A model generated the notes under the pieces. The model searched no databases and was not told where the DNA came from. It saw only the letters and a program-made list of their open reading frames with translations. Shown one piece after another: positions 37,693 to 47,993 of a stretch of 54,286 bases of DNA. The position numbers and the translations under genes are program-made. The stretch comes from Candidatus Moraniibacteriota bacterium (GTDB taxonomy: Bacteria > Patescibacteriota > Minisyncoccia > Moranbacterales > GCA-2747515), in NCBI GenBank assembly GCA_947311515.1, contig CAMZLB010000016.1:1-54286 (forward strand). Direction: 5' to 3'. Every line of letters begins with the position of its first letter. The stretch's first letter is position 1.

Positions 37693-39951
37693 ATGAATCT
37701 TCTTATAGTAGAGTCCCCTACAAAAATAAAAACGATTGGAAAATATCTAGGTGATACTTATAAAGTAATATCATCAATTGGACATATTAGAGACCTACCA
37801 AAATCGAATAAAAAAGCTATTAATATAGAGGCTGGTTTTGTGCCAAACTACGAAATATCACCAGATAAACACAAGGTAGTTAAGGAATTAGTATCTTCTG
37901 CTAAAAAATCAAATATTATTTATTTAGCGATGGACCCTGACCGTGAAGGAGAGGCTATTGCATGGCACATAGCCGAACTTCTAAAAGAAGCTAAGATAGA
38001 CCCTTCTAAAATAAAAAGAGTTAGTTTTAATGAAATCACAAAAAGTGCTATAGAAGAGGCTATTAAAAATCCAGGTGAAATAGACCAAAATCTACGAAGA
38101 GCACAAGAAGCCAGAAGAATTTTAGATAGACTTGTAGGGTATGATTTATCTGGAATAATATGGAAAAAAGTGAGATATGGGTTATCTGCTGGGAGGGTTC
38201 AATCGCCTGCTCTTAGAATCTTGGTTGCGAGAGAAAAACTTATTCAAAGCTTTGTTTCAGATGTATTTTGGAAAATTTCTGCCAATCTTGAGTCTAATTC
38301 ATCTGATTTATTAACTTTTGTATGTAAAGAAGAGCCAAAAGCTCTCATGGAAGGAAAAGATGAGAGTGAACAAAAATCAGAAATTTATAAAATTGAAAAA
38401 TATGTAAAAAATATAGTATCTGATGGGAAAAGGGGGACTTGGAAAATTAAAGACATAAAGGAAACTGCTAAAAAAAGAAAACCAAAAGCACCATTTACTA
38501 CATCCTCTCTTCAACAAACTGCAAGCTCTAGAATTGGATTCTCTCCGTCAAAAACTATGCAAATTGCGCAAAAACTTTATGAAGCTGGTCATATAACTTA
38601 TATGAGAACTGATTCAGTAACTCTATCTAAAGACGCTTTAATTTCTATTAAAAAAATAATATCTGATGAATTTGGTATTAACCAATTTAAGAGTCGAATA
38701 TATAAATCACGAAGCAAGAATTCTCAAGAAGCTCATGAAGCTGTTAGACCTTCAGATATCAAAAAGAAAATAGCAGGCACAACAGAAGATCAAAAAAAAC
38801 TATACACTCTAATAAGATCTAGAACACTAGCTAGTCAAATGATAGATGCTTCCATAAAAAGCACAAGAATTGTTACAAATATAGAAGAAGATAAAATTCC
38901 AGATTTTAAACTTACTGGCTCAAGAGTTATCACAGAAGGTTGGCTACAAGCTGATCCTCAGGCTCGTACAGAGGACGTTGATTTACCAAAATTAAATATT
39001 GGCGATAAGTTGAATTTGATAAATATTTCATCTGAACAAAAAGAAACTACACCTCCTTCTAGATATACTGAGGCAGGATTAGTTAGAGAATTAGAAAGTA
39101 GAGGAATTGGGAGACCTAGTACTTATGCATCAATTATTAAAACAATTCAAAATAGGGGCTATGCAGAAAAAGAAAATAGTTCACTTAAGCCTACTGATAC
39201 TGGTGAAGTTGTGAGTGATTTTTTAAGTGAGCAATTTAAAGAATACATTTCTGATGACTTTACTGAAAAAATGGAAAATGAATTAGATGAGATAGCAAGA
39301 GGTAAAAGAGATTATAAAAAAACATTAGAAGATTTTTATAAACCTTTTCAAAAAGTTGTAAAAAGTAAAGAAAAATTAGAAAAAGTGACAGATTTAGGAG
39401 AGGCTGATCCTGAGATAAAGTGTCCGAAATGCGAAGGGATTATGCTTGTAAAACTTGCAAAAGCTGGTAAATTTCTATCATGTAAAAAATTCCCAAATTG
39501 TACTGGTGCTAGAACTTTAGAAGGCAAAGAACTAGAAGGACCAAAAGAAACTGGGGAGGATTGTCCTAAATGCAAAAAAGGACGATTACTTGAACGTGAA
39601 GGAAAATTTGGAAAATTTATATCATGTAATAATTATCCTAAATGTAAATTTATAAAAGAAGACCCTAATGAGGTGAAGAAGAAAAAAACAGATGTAAAAT
39701 GCCCAATATGCAACAAAGGATATATGATGGAAAGAAATGGAAGGTTTGGAGTGTTTTATAGCTGTACAGAATATCCTAATTGTAAAAATGCTATCAAATC
39801 AAAACCTACTGGAAGATATTGTGAATATTTAAAAGATAATGAAAAATGCGGCAATCTAATGATGGAAGGAACTAAAACAATTCCAGAAAGATGCTCAAAT
39901 AAATCATGTCCAAATCATAGACCTGATAAACTATTAAAAGAGAAAGTTTAA
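37693..39951 (+). CDS. topA: DNA topoisomerase I
   Basis: MNLLIVESPTKIKTIGKYLG; TYMRTDSVTLS; multiple C-terminal 4-Cys zinc fingers. Confidence 0.97.
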   Translation: MNLLIVESPTKIKTIGKYLGDTYKVISSIGHIRDLPKSNKKAINIEAGFVPNYEISPDKHKVVKELVSSAKKSNIIYLAMDPDREGEAIAWHIAELLKEAKIDPSKIKRVSFNEITKSAIEEAIKNPGEIDQNLRRAQEARRILDRLVGYDLSGIIWKKVRYGLSAGRVQSPALRILVAREKLIQSFVSDVFWKISANLESNSSDLLTFVCKEEPKALMEGKDESEQKSEIYKIEKYVKNIVSDGKRGTWKIKDIKETAKKRKPKAPFTTSSLQQTASSRIGFSPSKTMQIAQKLYEAGHITYMRTDSVTLSKDALISIKKIISDEFGINQFKSRIYKSRSKNSQEAHEAVRPSDIKKKIAGTTEDQKKLYTLIRSRTLASQMIDASIKSTRIVTNIEEDKIPDFKLTGSRVITEGWLQADPQARTEDVDLPKLNIGDKLNLINISSEQKETTPPSRYTEAGLVRELESRGIGRPSTYASIIKTIQNRGYAEKENSSLKPTDTGEVVSDFLSEQFKEYISDDFTEKMENELDEIARGKRDYKKTLEDFYKPFQKVVKSKEKLEKVTDLGEADPEIKCPKCEGIMLVKLAKAGKFLSCKKFPNCTGARTLEGKELEGPKETGEDCPKCKKGRLLEREGKFGKFISCNNYPKCKFIKEDPNEVKKKKTDVKCPICNKGYMMERNGRFGVFYSCTEYPNCKNAIKSKPTGRYCEYLKDNEKCGNLMMEGTKTIPERCSNKSCPNHRPDKLLKEKV

Positions 39952-40086
39952 GAAATAACAAAAGTCTATTTTATGTTGATTTGAGGTTTAAAAAATAATT
40001 TAGATTTCCATATGTAAATATAACATAAGTTATAAAACCATACTAAGCTTTACTTTTCTTCTCAAAAAAAATATCATAAGTTAAAT

Positions 40087-40112
40087 AAACCAACCTCTTT
40101 TGAGATTGGTTT
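40087..40112. terminator. Bidirectional terminator between topA and the 61-aa ORF
   Basis: AAACCAACCTC-TTTT-GAGATTGGTTT hairpin. Confidence 0.6.
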
Positions 40113-40116
40113 GGAT

Positions 40117-40302
40117 TTATCGCCATAATCGGCAGATAGTGCTTGCTATAATAGCTCCTGTTAACATTTTAATGAGTCCATAATTTGCTACAAGCTGCAT
40201 ATCTTTTTCGCTGATATTTCCATGAATCATGGAAAATGAAACCGAGGAAGCAACTCCTATGAATAATATTAATAATATTATTAAAAAGAACGCTCTTATC
40301 AT
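40117..40302 (-). CDS. 61-aa membrane protein, unknown
   Basis: Two hydrophobic stretches; followed by a terminator hairpin. Confidence 0.45.
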   Translation of the reverse strand: MIRAFFLIILLILFIGVASSVSFSMIHGNISEKDMQLVANYGLIKMLTGAIIASTICRLWR

Positions 40303-40471
40303 CTTTACCTCCTTTTATTTTATTTGAACCTTATTTTTTCCGTCAATAAAGAACAGTTATTATATTTAACTTGTATAGAATTCTTCTCAGAAAAGTGTTA
40401 AATTAATAGTATAGTTCATAAAAACTCTACAATAAGATTCTTTATAAGAATAGCACTAAAATTCTAAATGG

Positions 40472-41506
40472 TCAAAATTGTCTTCCAAATCTTATATCTC
40501 CTGAATGAAATAATCTGATATCATCAATTTTGTATTTCATCATTGCAAGTCTTTCTAATCCAAATCCCCATGCAAATCCAGTATATTTATCTCTTTCATA
40601 CCCTCCTGAAACGAGTACATTTTGATGTACCATGCCAGCCCCACCAATTTCTAACCATCCTGTGTTCTGACACGTGCTACATCCATCTCCACTGCAATTA
40701 GTGCAAGAAATGTCAAATTCAAAACCAGGTTCCACAAATGGAAAATAACTAGGTCTAACTCTAACACTCATTTCTTTACCAAAAAAAGAAGAAAAAAATG
40801 ATTTAGCAACTGATAAAAAATTTGCAACACTCACATTTTTACCCACAACTAGAGCCTCAAATTGATGAAATGTGTGTTCATGAGATGCATCTGTGGCCTC
40901 TTGTCTAAATACACGACCTGGAGCAATTATTCTAAAGGGTGGCTTATGTGACTGCATATATCTCAACTGACAATTTGTAGTATGAGTTCTAAGTACTTGA
41001 CCATCGCCCATACCATCATTACAACCCTCTTTTATCCAAAAAGTATCCTGCATATCACGTGCTGAGTGATTTGGTGGCATATTAGCACCATCAAAATTAA
41101 AAAATTCTGTTTCAATTTCTGGTCCATCTGCTATTTCAAATCCCATAGAAGTAAATATATCCTCAATATCTCTTTGTACCAAGGTGAGTGGATTCAAAGA
41201 ACCTTTTTTAATCTTTTTTCCTGGAGCTGTTACATCTATCCATTCAGTTTCTGCATCAAAGTTTAATTCTATAGTATGTTTTTTGTTTTCGATTTTTGCA
41301 TAAACACTTTTCTTTGCTTCGTTTGCAAATGGTCCAATTTCTTTTTTTTCATCTTGCGTTAAATCTTTTAAAGATTTCAAAATTTTGTTAAACTCACTTT
41401 TTTTACCTAAATATTTTATACGAATATCTTCAATGTCTTTTAGTGTTTTTGAATTATTTAATAATTCTTCTATCTCATTCTTTAATTGTTTAATTCTTTC
41501 TTTCAT
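40472..41506 (-). CDS. pheS: Phenylalanyl-tRNA synthetase alpha subunit
   Basis: GFEIADGPEIETEFFNFDGANMPPNHSARDMQDTFW; FHQFEALVVGKNVSVANF; FAWGFGLERLAMMKYKIDDIR. Confidence 0.96.
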   Translation of the reverse strand: MKERIKQLKNEIEELLNNSKTLKDIEDIRIKYLGKKSEFNKILKSLKDLTQDEKKEIGPFANEAKKSVYAKIENKKHTIELNFDAETEWIDVTAPGKKIKKGSLNPLTLVQRDIEDIFTSMGFEIADGPEIETEFFNFDGANMPPNHSARDMQDTFWIKEGCNDGMGDGQVLRTHTTNCQLRYMQSHKPPFRIIAPGRVFRQEATDASHEHTFHQFEALVVGKNVSVANFLSVAKSFFSSFFGKEMSVRVRPSYFPFVEPGFEFDISCTNCSGDGCSTCQNTGWLEIGGAGMVHQNVLVSGGYERDKYTGFAWGFGLERLAMMKYKIDDIRLFHSGDIRFGRQF

Positions 41507-41514
41507 AATATTCC

Positions 41515-42714
41515 CTATTTAATAACGATTTTTCTAAAAAATTTTTTACCTATCTTCAAAACTAAACCATTATCAATAAGTGAAATTTTGTAGTCAGTAT
41601 CTTTAATTTTTTTGTCATCTATTGAAACAGCGTCTTGTTTGATTTTTCTCCTTGCATCTCCTTTACTTTTTGCTCCTTCTATGTCCACCATAACATCTAT
41701 CAATTTCGAGTTAATATCTAATTCAACCTTGTTAATAACTGTCTCAATATTTTTTTTAGTTATAAATTTATTATTTAGATGCTTCTTTTTCTTCAAAGCT
41801 TCTTCTTTCCCATGGTACAGTTTAATTATAGTATAAGCTAATTCTAATTTCTGAATTCTCTTATCTTCTATTTTTAAAATCTTTTCTAAATCACTATTTG
41901 ATATCCTGGTACAATGTTCAAAATAGGTCTTTATTTGATCATCTGGCAAATTCATGAGTTTTTCTCCCATGTCATCTGAGCTATCTGTGAGAGCAATTAC
42001 ATTACCCCAACTACTACTCATTTTTCTACCATCAGTTCCCAATATTAAGTTTGTCATTATGATACCTTGGGGTTCTTGATTGAATTTCTCCTGTAATTTA
42101 CGACCAGCTAAAAGATTGAATCTTTGGTCTGATCCACCAAGTTCAACATCTGCTTTAACTGCAACACTATCATACCCTTGCATCAAAGGATACAAAACTT
42201 CTCTTAGGCTAATTCTTTTTCCTGCATCTAATCTTTTTTTTATATTTTCTCTAGATATAAATTCATGTAAAGAAAATACATCAGCATGACTACCTATTTC
42301 TTTGTATCCTAGCTTATCTAACCAGTCAGCATTATATACAACTTCTACTTTATTCATATCTAGTATTTTTGAAATCTGTTGTATGTAGGTTCTCATATTT
42401 AAATCTATATCTTCATGTGTAAGCATGGGTCGTTCTGCGTCTTTGTCTGACGTATCACCTATTACTCCAGTAGCATTTCCTACAAGTAGTACGATATCAT
42501 GTCCTAATTGTTGAAAATCACGTAATTTTAAAAGTGGCACAGCTCTACCTAAATGTACATTTGGACTTGTAGGATCCATTCCAAGCTTTATTCTCAATTT
42601 CTCACCAGCAAGCATTCTTTCTTTTATTCTATTTTCTCCTATAATTTCACATACGCCTCCTCTATGGAGTAATTCTTCAATTTTCTCCTTATCTATTGTA
42701 ATCTGCATATACAA
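41515..42714 (-). CDS. tyrS: Tyrosyl-tRNA synthetase (TyrRS type 2-like)
   Basis: KLRIKLGMDPTSPNVHLGRAVPLLKLRDFQQLGH; GSDQRFNLLAGRKLQ; KMSSSWGNVIAL; S4-like C-terminus. Confidence 0.94.
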   Translation of the reverse strand: MYMQITIDKEKIEELLHRGGVCEIIGENRIKERMLAGEKLRIKLGMDPTSPNVHLGRAVPLLKLRDFQQLGHDIVLLVGNATGVIGDTSDKDAERPMLTHEDIDLNMRTYIQQISKILDMNKVEVVYNADWLDKLGYKEIGSHADVFSLHEFISRENIKKRLDAGKRISLREVLYPLMQGYDSVAVKADVELGGSDQRFNLLAGRKLQEKFNQEPQGIIMTNLILGTDGRKMSSSWGNVIALTDSSDDMGEKLMNLPDDQIKTYFEHCTRISNSDLEKILKIEDKRIQKLELAYTIIKLYHGKEEALKKKKHLNNKFITKKNIETVINKVELDINSKLIDVMVDIEGAKSKGDARRKIKQDAVSIDDKKIKDTDYKISLIDNGLVLKIGKKFFRKIVIK

Positions 42715-42736
42715 ATATTATTAAATTATATTTTCA

Positions 42737-43570
42737 TCAACAACCGCAAATATCGTTAGCCTCATTTATGATTCTGTTTAGTTTATCACCTCTTATACCA
42801 ATTTTTTCCAATAAGTATTTTTTTTGTCTTACTTCACGACAAACCACAAGTCCATAACTTATAATATGTCTCTTCTGCTTTCTAGTTAAAGATGTTATAG
42901 CTGTCACTGGATGAAGTCCTGTTTCTTCTATTAAGTTAGCTAGACTACCACCACCTTCTGGATATCTCCAAGATATTAATCCCATACCAATACATTTTGC
43001 ATATTTTCTAGCGTCTGTTGTAAATTTTGTATTAGTAACAATCCAAACTTTATGTAAATGTTTTTTATTTTCCAATTTATCCCATCTAGATCTAATATCT
43101 TCATATCTAGACTTCATGTACAAAACAGTTTGAATGCTACTTTTATATCCAGTTTTATTATGAAATTTACATTCAAATAGATAATGCTTTTTACCCTTAA
43201 ATCCTACAACGTCAGCTTCATGCGAAACACACTCTCCTTGTAAAATTTGATTCGTTTTTACAGAATATCCTTTGGCTGTAAGTAATCTAGCTACAAACTG
43301 CTCAAAAGGATATCCACTTGGCCCTAGGTGAGTTATTGCTCGTCTCAAATTATACTTTGCAGCATATACAGTTTTTTTCTTTTTTAACCTTTCGAAAACT
43401 GCATGATGTAAATCGTCTGTAGATGTTATAATCGATGTTTTAATAACATCTGATACTATTTCTTCTGCTGTGTTTCTATCAATGTCCGCACGATACAACG
43501 ACTCAAGTAACTTTTGTCTCGAAAATAATTGAGTATCTCCTGCTGATTTTAGAATATTCTTTGGAGTCAT
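42737..43570 (-). CDS. ATP-cone domain fused to Mrr-like restriction endonuclease
   Basis: N-terminal ATP-cone layout (KSAGDTQLFSRQKLLESLYRADIDRNTAEEIV); nuclease core GYPFEQFVARLLTAKGYSV...HEADVVGFKGKKHYLFECKFHN. Confidence 0.8.
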   Translation of the reverse strand: MTPKNILKSAGDTQLFSRQKLLESLYRADIDRNTAEEIVSDVIKTSIITSTDDLHHAVFERLKKKKTVYAAKYNLRRAITHLGPSGYPFEQFVARLLTAKGYSVKTNQILQGECVSHEADVVGFKGKKHYLFECKFHNKTGYKSSIQTVLYMKSRYEDIRSRWDKLENKKHLHKVWIVTNTKFTTDARKYAKCIGMGLISWRYPEGGGSLANLIEETGLHPVTAITSLTRKQKRHIISYGLVVCREVRQKKYLLEKIGIRGDKLNRIINEANDICGC

Positions 43571-43578
43571 ATTTCTTT

Positions 43579-44322
43579 CTATCGAATTGATTCATTTATA
43601 AACTTATGAGCCTCCTCAGCTGTGTCAAATAAATGAAACAAGTCTAAGTCTTTTTCTGAAATAGAGCCATTTTTTTCATAAAATGATGTTCTTATCCAGT
43701 CTACTAATGGACTCCAGAATTCTTTATTAATTAATATGATTGGAGTAGGTGACGCTTTACCTGTTTGAACAAGTGTTAGCATTTGAAAAAGTTCATCCAT
43801 TGTGCCAAAGCCACCCGGAAATGCTATATAAATCTGAGAGGCAAATGATAGTATAACCTTTCTAGTGAAGAAATAGTCAAATGACTCGGCTTCAGTAACA
43901 TATTGATTTTTTCGTTCTGTTGCCTTTTCTCCTCCTGAAAGATTTATATTTATACCTACACTTTTGCCTCCAGCTTCTTTTGCTCCCTTATTTGCAGCCT
44001 CCATTATCCCAGGTCCGCCTCCAGTAAATATAGTAAATCCATCCGTCGCTAAAAGCGATGCAATTTTTGTAGCTTCCTCATAAACACTATTTTCAAATCC
44101 ATTTCTCGCACTTCCAAAAATTGTAACAGCTTTATCGTAGCCTCTTAAAAAATCATGGCCCTTTACAAATTCTGACTGAATCTTCAATATTCTCCATGAA
44201 AGTTCATCTTTACACTCTACCCCATGTCCAGTAACTCCTTTAAATATTTCTTTTTCTCTATCTATAGCTATCATGTCTTCATTTCCCTGTATACAAACTG
44301 TTAACTTTTTATCTCTATTCAT
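43579..44322 (-). CDS. LOG-family (TIGR00730-like) Rossmann-fold protein
   Basis: FTGGGPGIMEAANKGAKEAGG; IAFPGGFGTMDELFQMLTLVQTGK. Confidence 0.92.
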   Translation of the reverse strand: MNRDKKLTVCIQGNEDMIAIDREKEIFKGVTGHGVECKDELSWRILKIQSEFVKGHDFLRGYDKAVTIFGSARNGFENSVYEEATKIASLLATDGFTIFTGGGPGIMEAANKGAKEAGGKSVGININLSGGEKATERKNQYVTEAESFDYFFTRKVILSFASQIYIAFPGGFGTMDELFQMLTLVQTGKASPTPIILINKEFWSPLVDWIRTSFYEKNGSISEKDLDLFHLFDTAEEAHKFINESIR

Positions 44323-44392
44323 ATTTTTTAAAATTATTATCTACCTATCTGCAATATATATCAATGTACATTTAACGAACTTATGTAAAAAA

Positions 44393-46255
44393 TTATAACA
44401 TTTCTTTTACAGTTCGTACAATAGCACTAGCATTTATTTCCTCATAATCCAACAATTCTTCAGGAGATCCACTGTGTGGCATCTTTCGTACGCATAAATG
44501 TCTAATATCAGAGCTACTACCACTGAGAAATGATTTAACAGCTTCGCCTAAGCCTCCCTCTTCAAAATGATCTTCTACAACAACTATTTTTCCCATAGTA
44601 TTTGCTATACTTGACAATGTAGATTCATCTAGTGGCTTTATGGAATACATATCAATTATTCTAACTTTTATACCATCACCAAATAAAATTCGTGTTGCCT
44701 TAATTGCTTCATGAACATTTATACCTGATGCTACTATTGCAACTTTATCATCATCACTGCCCATGAGTGTCTTACTTCCTCCTGCTGGAAAGTCTTCTGA
44801 TTCATCATATAAGACAGGAACACTTTCTCTAACTATTCTGAGATAAGATATACCTTTATGATTATTTAATTCTCTAGTTATTGATCTTGTGCTAGTAATG
44901 TCTGATGGCGAAAATACAACACTATCCATTATAGAGCGAAAAAATGCCACATCTCCCAATCCCATCTGCGAAGCTCCATCGTATCCAATAGAAACTCCAG
45001 CATGTGTTCCAACACAAACTAAATTAATATCATCATTAAATTGTGTCATACGTATCTGATCATAAGCTCTAGTCATAAAAGCAGCGAATGTTGAAATATA
45101 TGGCTTAAATCCACTTCTAGAAAGTCCAACTGCAACGCTTGCCATATTTTGTTCAGCTATAAACATCTCAAAAAATCTATCTGGAAAATTATCTTTTGCA
45201 TACCCTGCTCTAGTGGAGTTGCTAGTTTCTGCATCAAGAACAACGACTTTTGAATCTTTATGCATCACATCAAGTAAACCCTCTCCATAACCATCTCTCG
45301 GACTACATATTTCCCCTATTATTGGTGGATTTATATATTCTGTTTCTGGGAATATCACTTTTTTTTCAATTTCTGCCTTATTTGGAGCAATTAATTCACA
45401 TCTTATATCTGTATCAACTTGACCTATTTCAGATAGAGCTTTTTCAAGACTCTCGTAATCCAATATCTTTCCATGCCAACCATTCTCATCTTCCACAAAT
45501 GAAACTCCCTTACCTTTGATTGTGTTTGCAATAATCATAACTGGTTTTTCTGTTTCTTGTATAGCTTCAGAATATGCATTTTGCACAGAATTTATATCAT
45601 GACCATTAATCACAATAGCTCTCCAGCCAAAACTTCTTGCTCGCCAAGCGTATAAATCTGTAGCATTTCCAAGTATCGTTTCACCGCTTTGTCCAAGTCT
45701 ATTCACATCAACAATCGCAACTAAATTGTTACATTTGTAATAACTAGCAATTTCCATTGCTTCCCAAATTTGTCCTTCTGCCATTTCACCATCACCCAAA
45801 AGTACCCAAGTTCTTGCATTAAGTTTATTCATTTTTTGTTGAGCAATTGCTATTCCTAGTCCAACTGATAGACCTTGACCTAAAGAACCCGTAGTTACTT
45901 CAGTAAAGGGAAATAAATTCGTAGGATGTCCTTCTAGTCTAGAGCCAAATTTTCTAAAAGTCATTAACTCTTTTTCATCAATTCCTCCTGCTACAGCCCA
46001 AACAGAATAAAATAAAGGTGATGCATGTCCCTTTGAGAAAATAAGTCTATCATTTGAAGCACTTTCTTTATTATTTTTGTCAAATTTAAAGAAACTTTCT
46101 TGATTATCTTTAGTAAACATAAGTGTACTTACAAGCTCTACAGCACTAAGTGAAGAAGTTAGATGACCAGAGCCTGCATTAGTTGTCATATTTAAAATCC
46201 AATACCTAAGAAGTTTATTAATTTCTTTTAATTTATTTATATTTTTATTTTCCAT
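44393..46255 (-). CDS. tkt: Transketolase (single-chain)
   Basis: FSKGHASPLFYSVWAVAG; EGHPTNLFPFTEVTTGSLGQGLSVGLGIA; GDGEMAEGQIWEAMEIA; C-terminal Pyr domain. Confidence 0.95.
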   Translation of the reverse strand: MENKNINKLKEINKLLRYWILNMTTNAGSGHLTSSLSAVELVSTLMFTKDNQESFFKFDKNNKESASNDRLIFSKGHASPLFYSVWAVAGGIDEKELMTFRKFGSRLEGHPTNLFPFTEVTTGSLGQGLSVGLGIAIAQQKMNKLNARTWVLLGDGEMAEGQIWEAMEIASYYKCNNLVAIVDVNRLGQSGETILGNATDLYAWRARSFGWRAIVINGHDINSVQNAYSEAIQETEKPVMIIANTIKGKGVSFVEDENGWHGKILDYESLEKALSEIGQVDTDIRCELIAPNKAEIEKKVIFPETEYINPPIIGEICSPRDGYGEGLLDVMHKDSKVVVLDAETSNSTRAGYAKDNFPDRFFEMFIAEQNMASVAVGLSRSGFKPYISTFAAFMTRAYDQIRMTQFNDDINLVCVGTHAGVSIGYDGASQMGLGDVAFFRSIMDSVVFSPSDITSTRSITRELNNHKGISYLRIVRESVPVLYDESEDFPAGGSKTLMGSDDDKVAIVASGINVHEAIKATRILFGDGIKVRIIDMYSIKPLDESTLSSIANTMGKIVVVEDHFEEGGLGEAVKSFLSGSSSDIRHLCVRKMPHSGSPEELLDYEEINASAIVRTVKEML

Positions 46256-46307
46256 TATTTTTATTTTATTTTATTACTCTCAATATAGCTAATGTTTATA
46301 AATAGAA

Positions 46308-47249
46308 TTACACTCCAAGTAAATTATCTCTATAGGTTTTTATGGTTTTTATCCACCTATTCACACCCTCATCTGAATGACCTTCACAACTACTTCCACA
46401 TTTCCATATAATCATTTTATCTGGAGTTTTTCTATTATATTTATACACAAGATCGTGAATTCTTTTTCCTACTGTCTCAACTGCATCTTTTTTTGAATTA
46501 AAACACGTGTGTCCTCCAGAACCCATCTTCTCACGTTTTCCTCTGTATCCCCAATAATTGTAACATTCCTTCCCATTTAATACTGGCTTTCTTTTGCCCC
46601 AAGCACTTTCCTGCTTTGCAATTGCTAATAAGTATACAGCTACCTCTAAATCTTGCTCAAAAATATATGGAAGCATTTTTTCTATAGGATAGCCTTTTAC
46701 GATATTTTTTGCACGTTTTTCAAAAGCTAACTGCTCTTCATTTTTATTATCATTAGAAAGAGGTAATTTACCATATTGAATATTTTTCTCAACTTTATCT
46801 TTTTCCTCATATTTATTTATACTATTACTTTCATCTTTCTTTACTTCTGTATTATCTTCCAATATATTTTCTGTAATATCTATAACATGATCTGAAGCTT
46901 CAACCGTTTGTCCTAAGTTTTTATAAATAAGACTCATAGTAATCATGCCAAAAAACATAGCTCCTACCATCGAAAATTTCCATATTTTAAATGGAAAAAT
47001 TCTCTTATTTTCTTTTTTGAAATTATGAACTTCTGCGTTCAAATTTTTACTCTCTTTTTCCTTTGAATTACAGTGTGATAAACTATCTATCGAATGTCTA
47101 TTTTGACTTATATTCTCCTTAAAAAACTTACTGTCTACAGTTCTATGTTTTTTTACAACTCTAATACCATCTGATTTATGTATTAAATTATTTCTACGCT
47201 TACTAGCGCCAAAAGAATCTATCGATTTTATACTTTTTTTACGTTCCAT
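46308..47249 (-). CDS. Membrane-anchored lysozyme/glucosaminidase-like protein
   Basis: One TM after a basic cytoplasmic tail; C-terminal AVYLLAIAKQESAWGKRKPVLNGKECYNYWGYRG...GGHTCFNSKKDAVETVGKRI. Confidence 0.6.
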   Translation of the reverse strand: MERKKSIKSIDSFGASKRRNNLIHKSDGIRVVKKHRTVDSKFFKENISQNRHSIDSLSHCNSKEKESKNLNAEVHNFKKENKRIFPFKIWKFSMVGAMFFGMITMSLIYKNLGQTVEASDHVIDITENILEDNTEVKKDESNSINKYEEKDKVEKNIQYGKLPLSNDNKNEEQLAFEKRAKNIVKGYPIEKMLPYIFEQDLEVAVYLLAIAKQESAWGKRKPVLNGKECYNYWGYRGKREKMGSGGHTCFNSKKDAVETVGKRIHDLVYKYNRKTPDKMIIWKCGSSCEGHSDEGVNRWIKTIKTYRDNLLGV

Positions 47250-47333
47250 TACTTTTTTTAAATTAGTTCAAAAAAATTATATAAGTTTCTGTTTACAGTA
47301 TACCATAATTTATACATGCCGTAACATTGACAC

Positions 47334-47474
47334 TTAGGATAATGACTTTATTATTATAGATAGAGTCAGTATAACAATAAGAATTGCTATCACAAAAACA
47401 AGTGTAGACTCTAATTTTGTGTGTAGTATTCCGTGTGTCACATCTACTAAAAATTCTTGAAATTTCTCAATCAT
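47334..47474 (-). CDS. 46-aa single-TM small protein (not in ORF track)
   Basis: ATG to TAA: MIEKFQEFLVDVTHGILHTKLESTLVFVIAILIVILTLSIIIKSLS; directly downstream of the pilin-like gene. Confidence 0.5.
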   Translation of the reverse strand: MIEKFQEFLVDVTHGILHTKLESTLVFVIAILIVILTLSIIIKSLS

Positions 47475-47492
47475 ATATTTTATATTACAAAA

Positions 47493-47990
47493 TTATAATC
47501 CTGCACGCGTAACACATGTAAATCCATTTACCGCACCTCTATACTGTTCGCTACATCCAATATCACTACAGCAAATTATATTACCATCATCAGATATTCC
47601 ATCCATATTTTTATCACGAAATACTCCAAAAGAATATTTACCTAATCTTTTATCATATATCGCAAAACCAGCATAAACATAATTGTTTTTTTCCACATTT
47701 GGCCATTTTTCCGAATCAAAACAAATTGAAGTGTCTGATAAAGGTTTGGCACTAGAACTACCATCGCACCCAAAAGGATTTGTAACGCAAAGAATATCAG
47801 AATTATCTGTAAAACAAGATTTAAAAACTGGTAATACTTCTCTAAGTTCAGTTAGTACAGTATTCTTTTGCACACTATATTTAATTGTGCTAATATTAAC
47901 TAATATTATACTAGTAATTAAAATTAAAATTACTAAAATCAACAATATTTCAATTAGGGTAAAAATAGGCTTTTTATTTTGTTTTTTCAT
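47493..47990 (-). CDS. Type IV pilin/pseudopilin-like protein
   Basis: KKQNKKPIFTLIEILLILVILILITSIILVNIS prepilin-like N-terminus; internal Met start preferred over 48002. Confidence 0.7.
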   Translation of the reverse strand: MKKQNKKPIFTLIEILLILVILILITSIILVNISTIKYSVQKNTVLTELREVLPVFKSCFTDNSDILCVTNPFGCDGSSSAKPLSDTSICFDSEKWPNVEKNNYVYAGFAIYDKRLGKYSFGVFRDKNMDGISDDGNIICCSDIGCSEQYRGAVNGFTCVTRAGL

Positions 47991-47993
47991 ATT

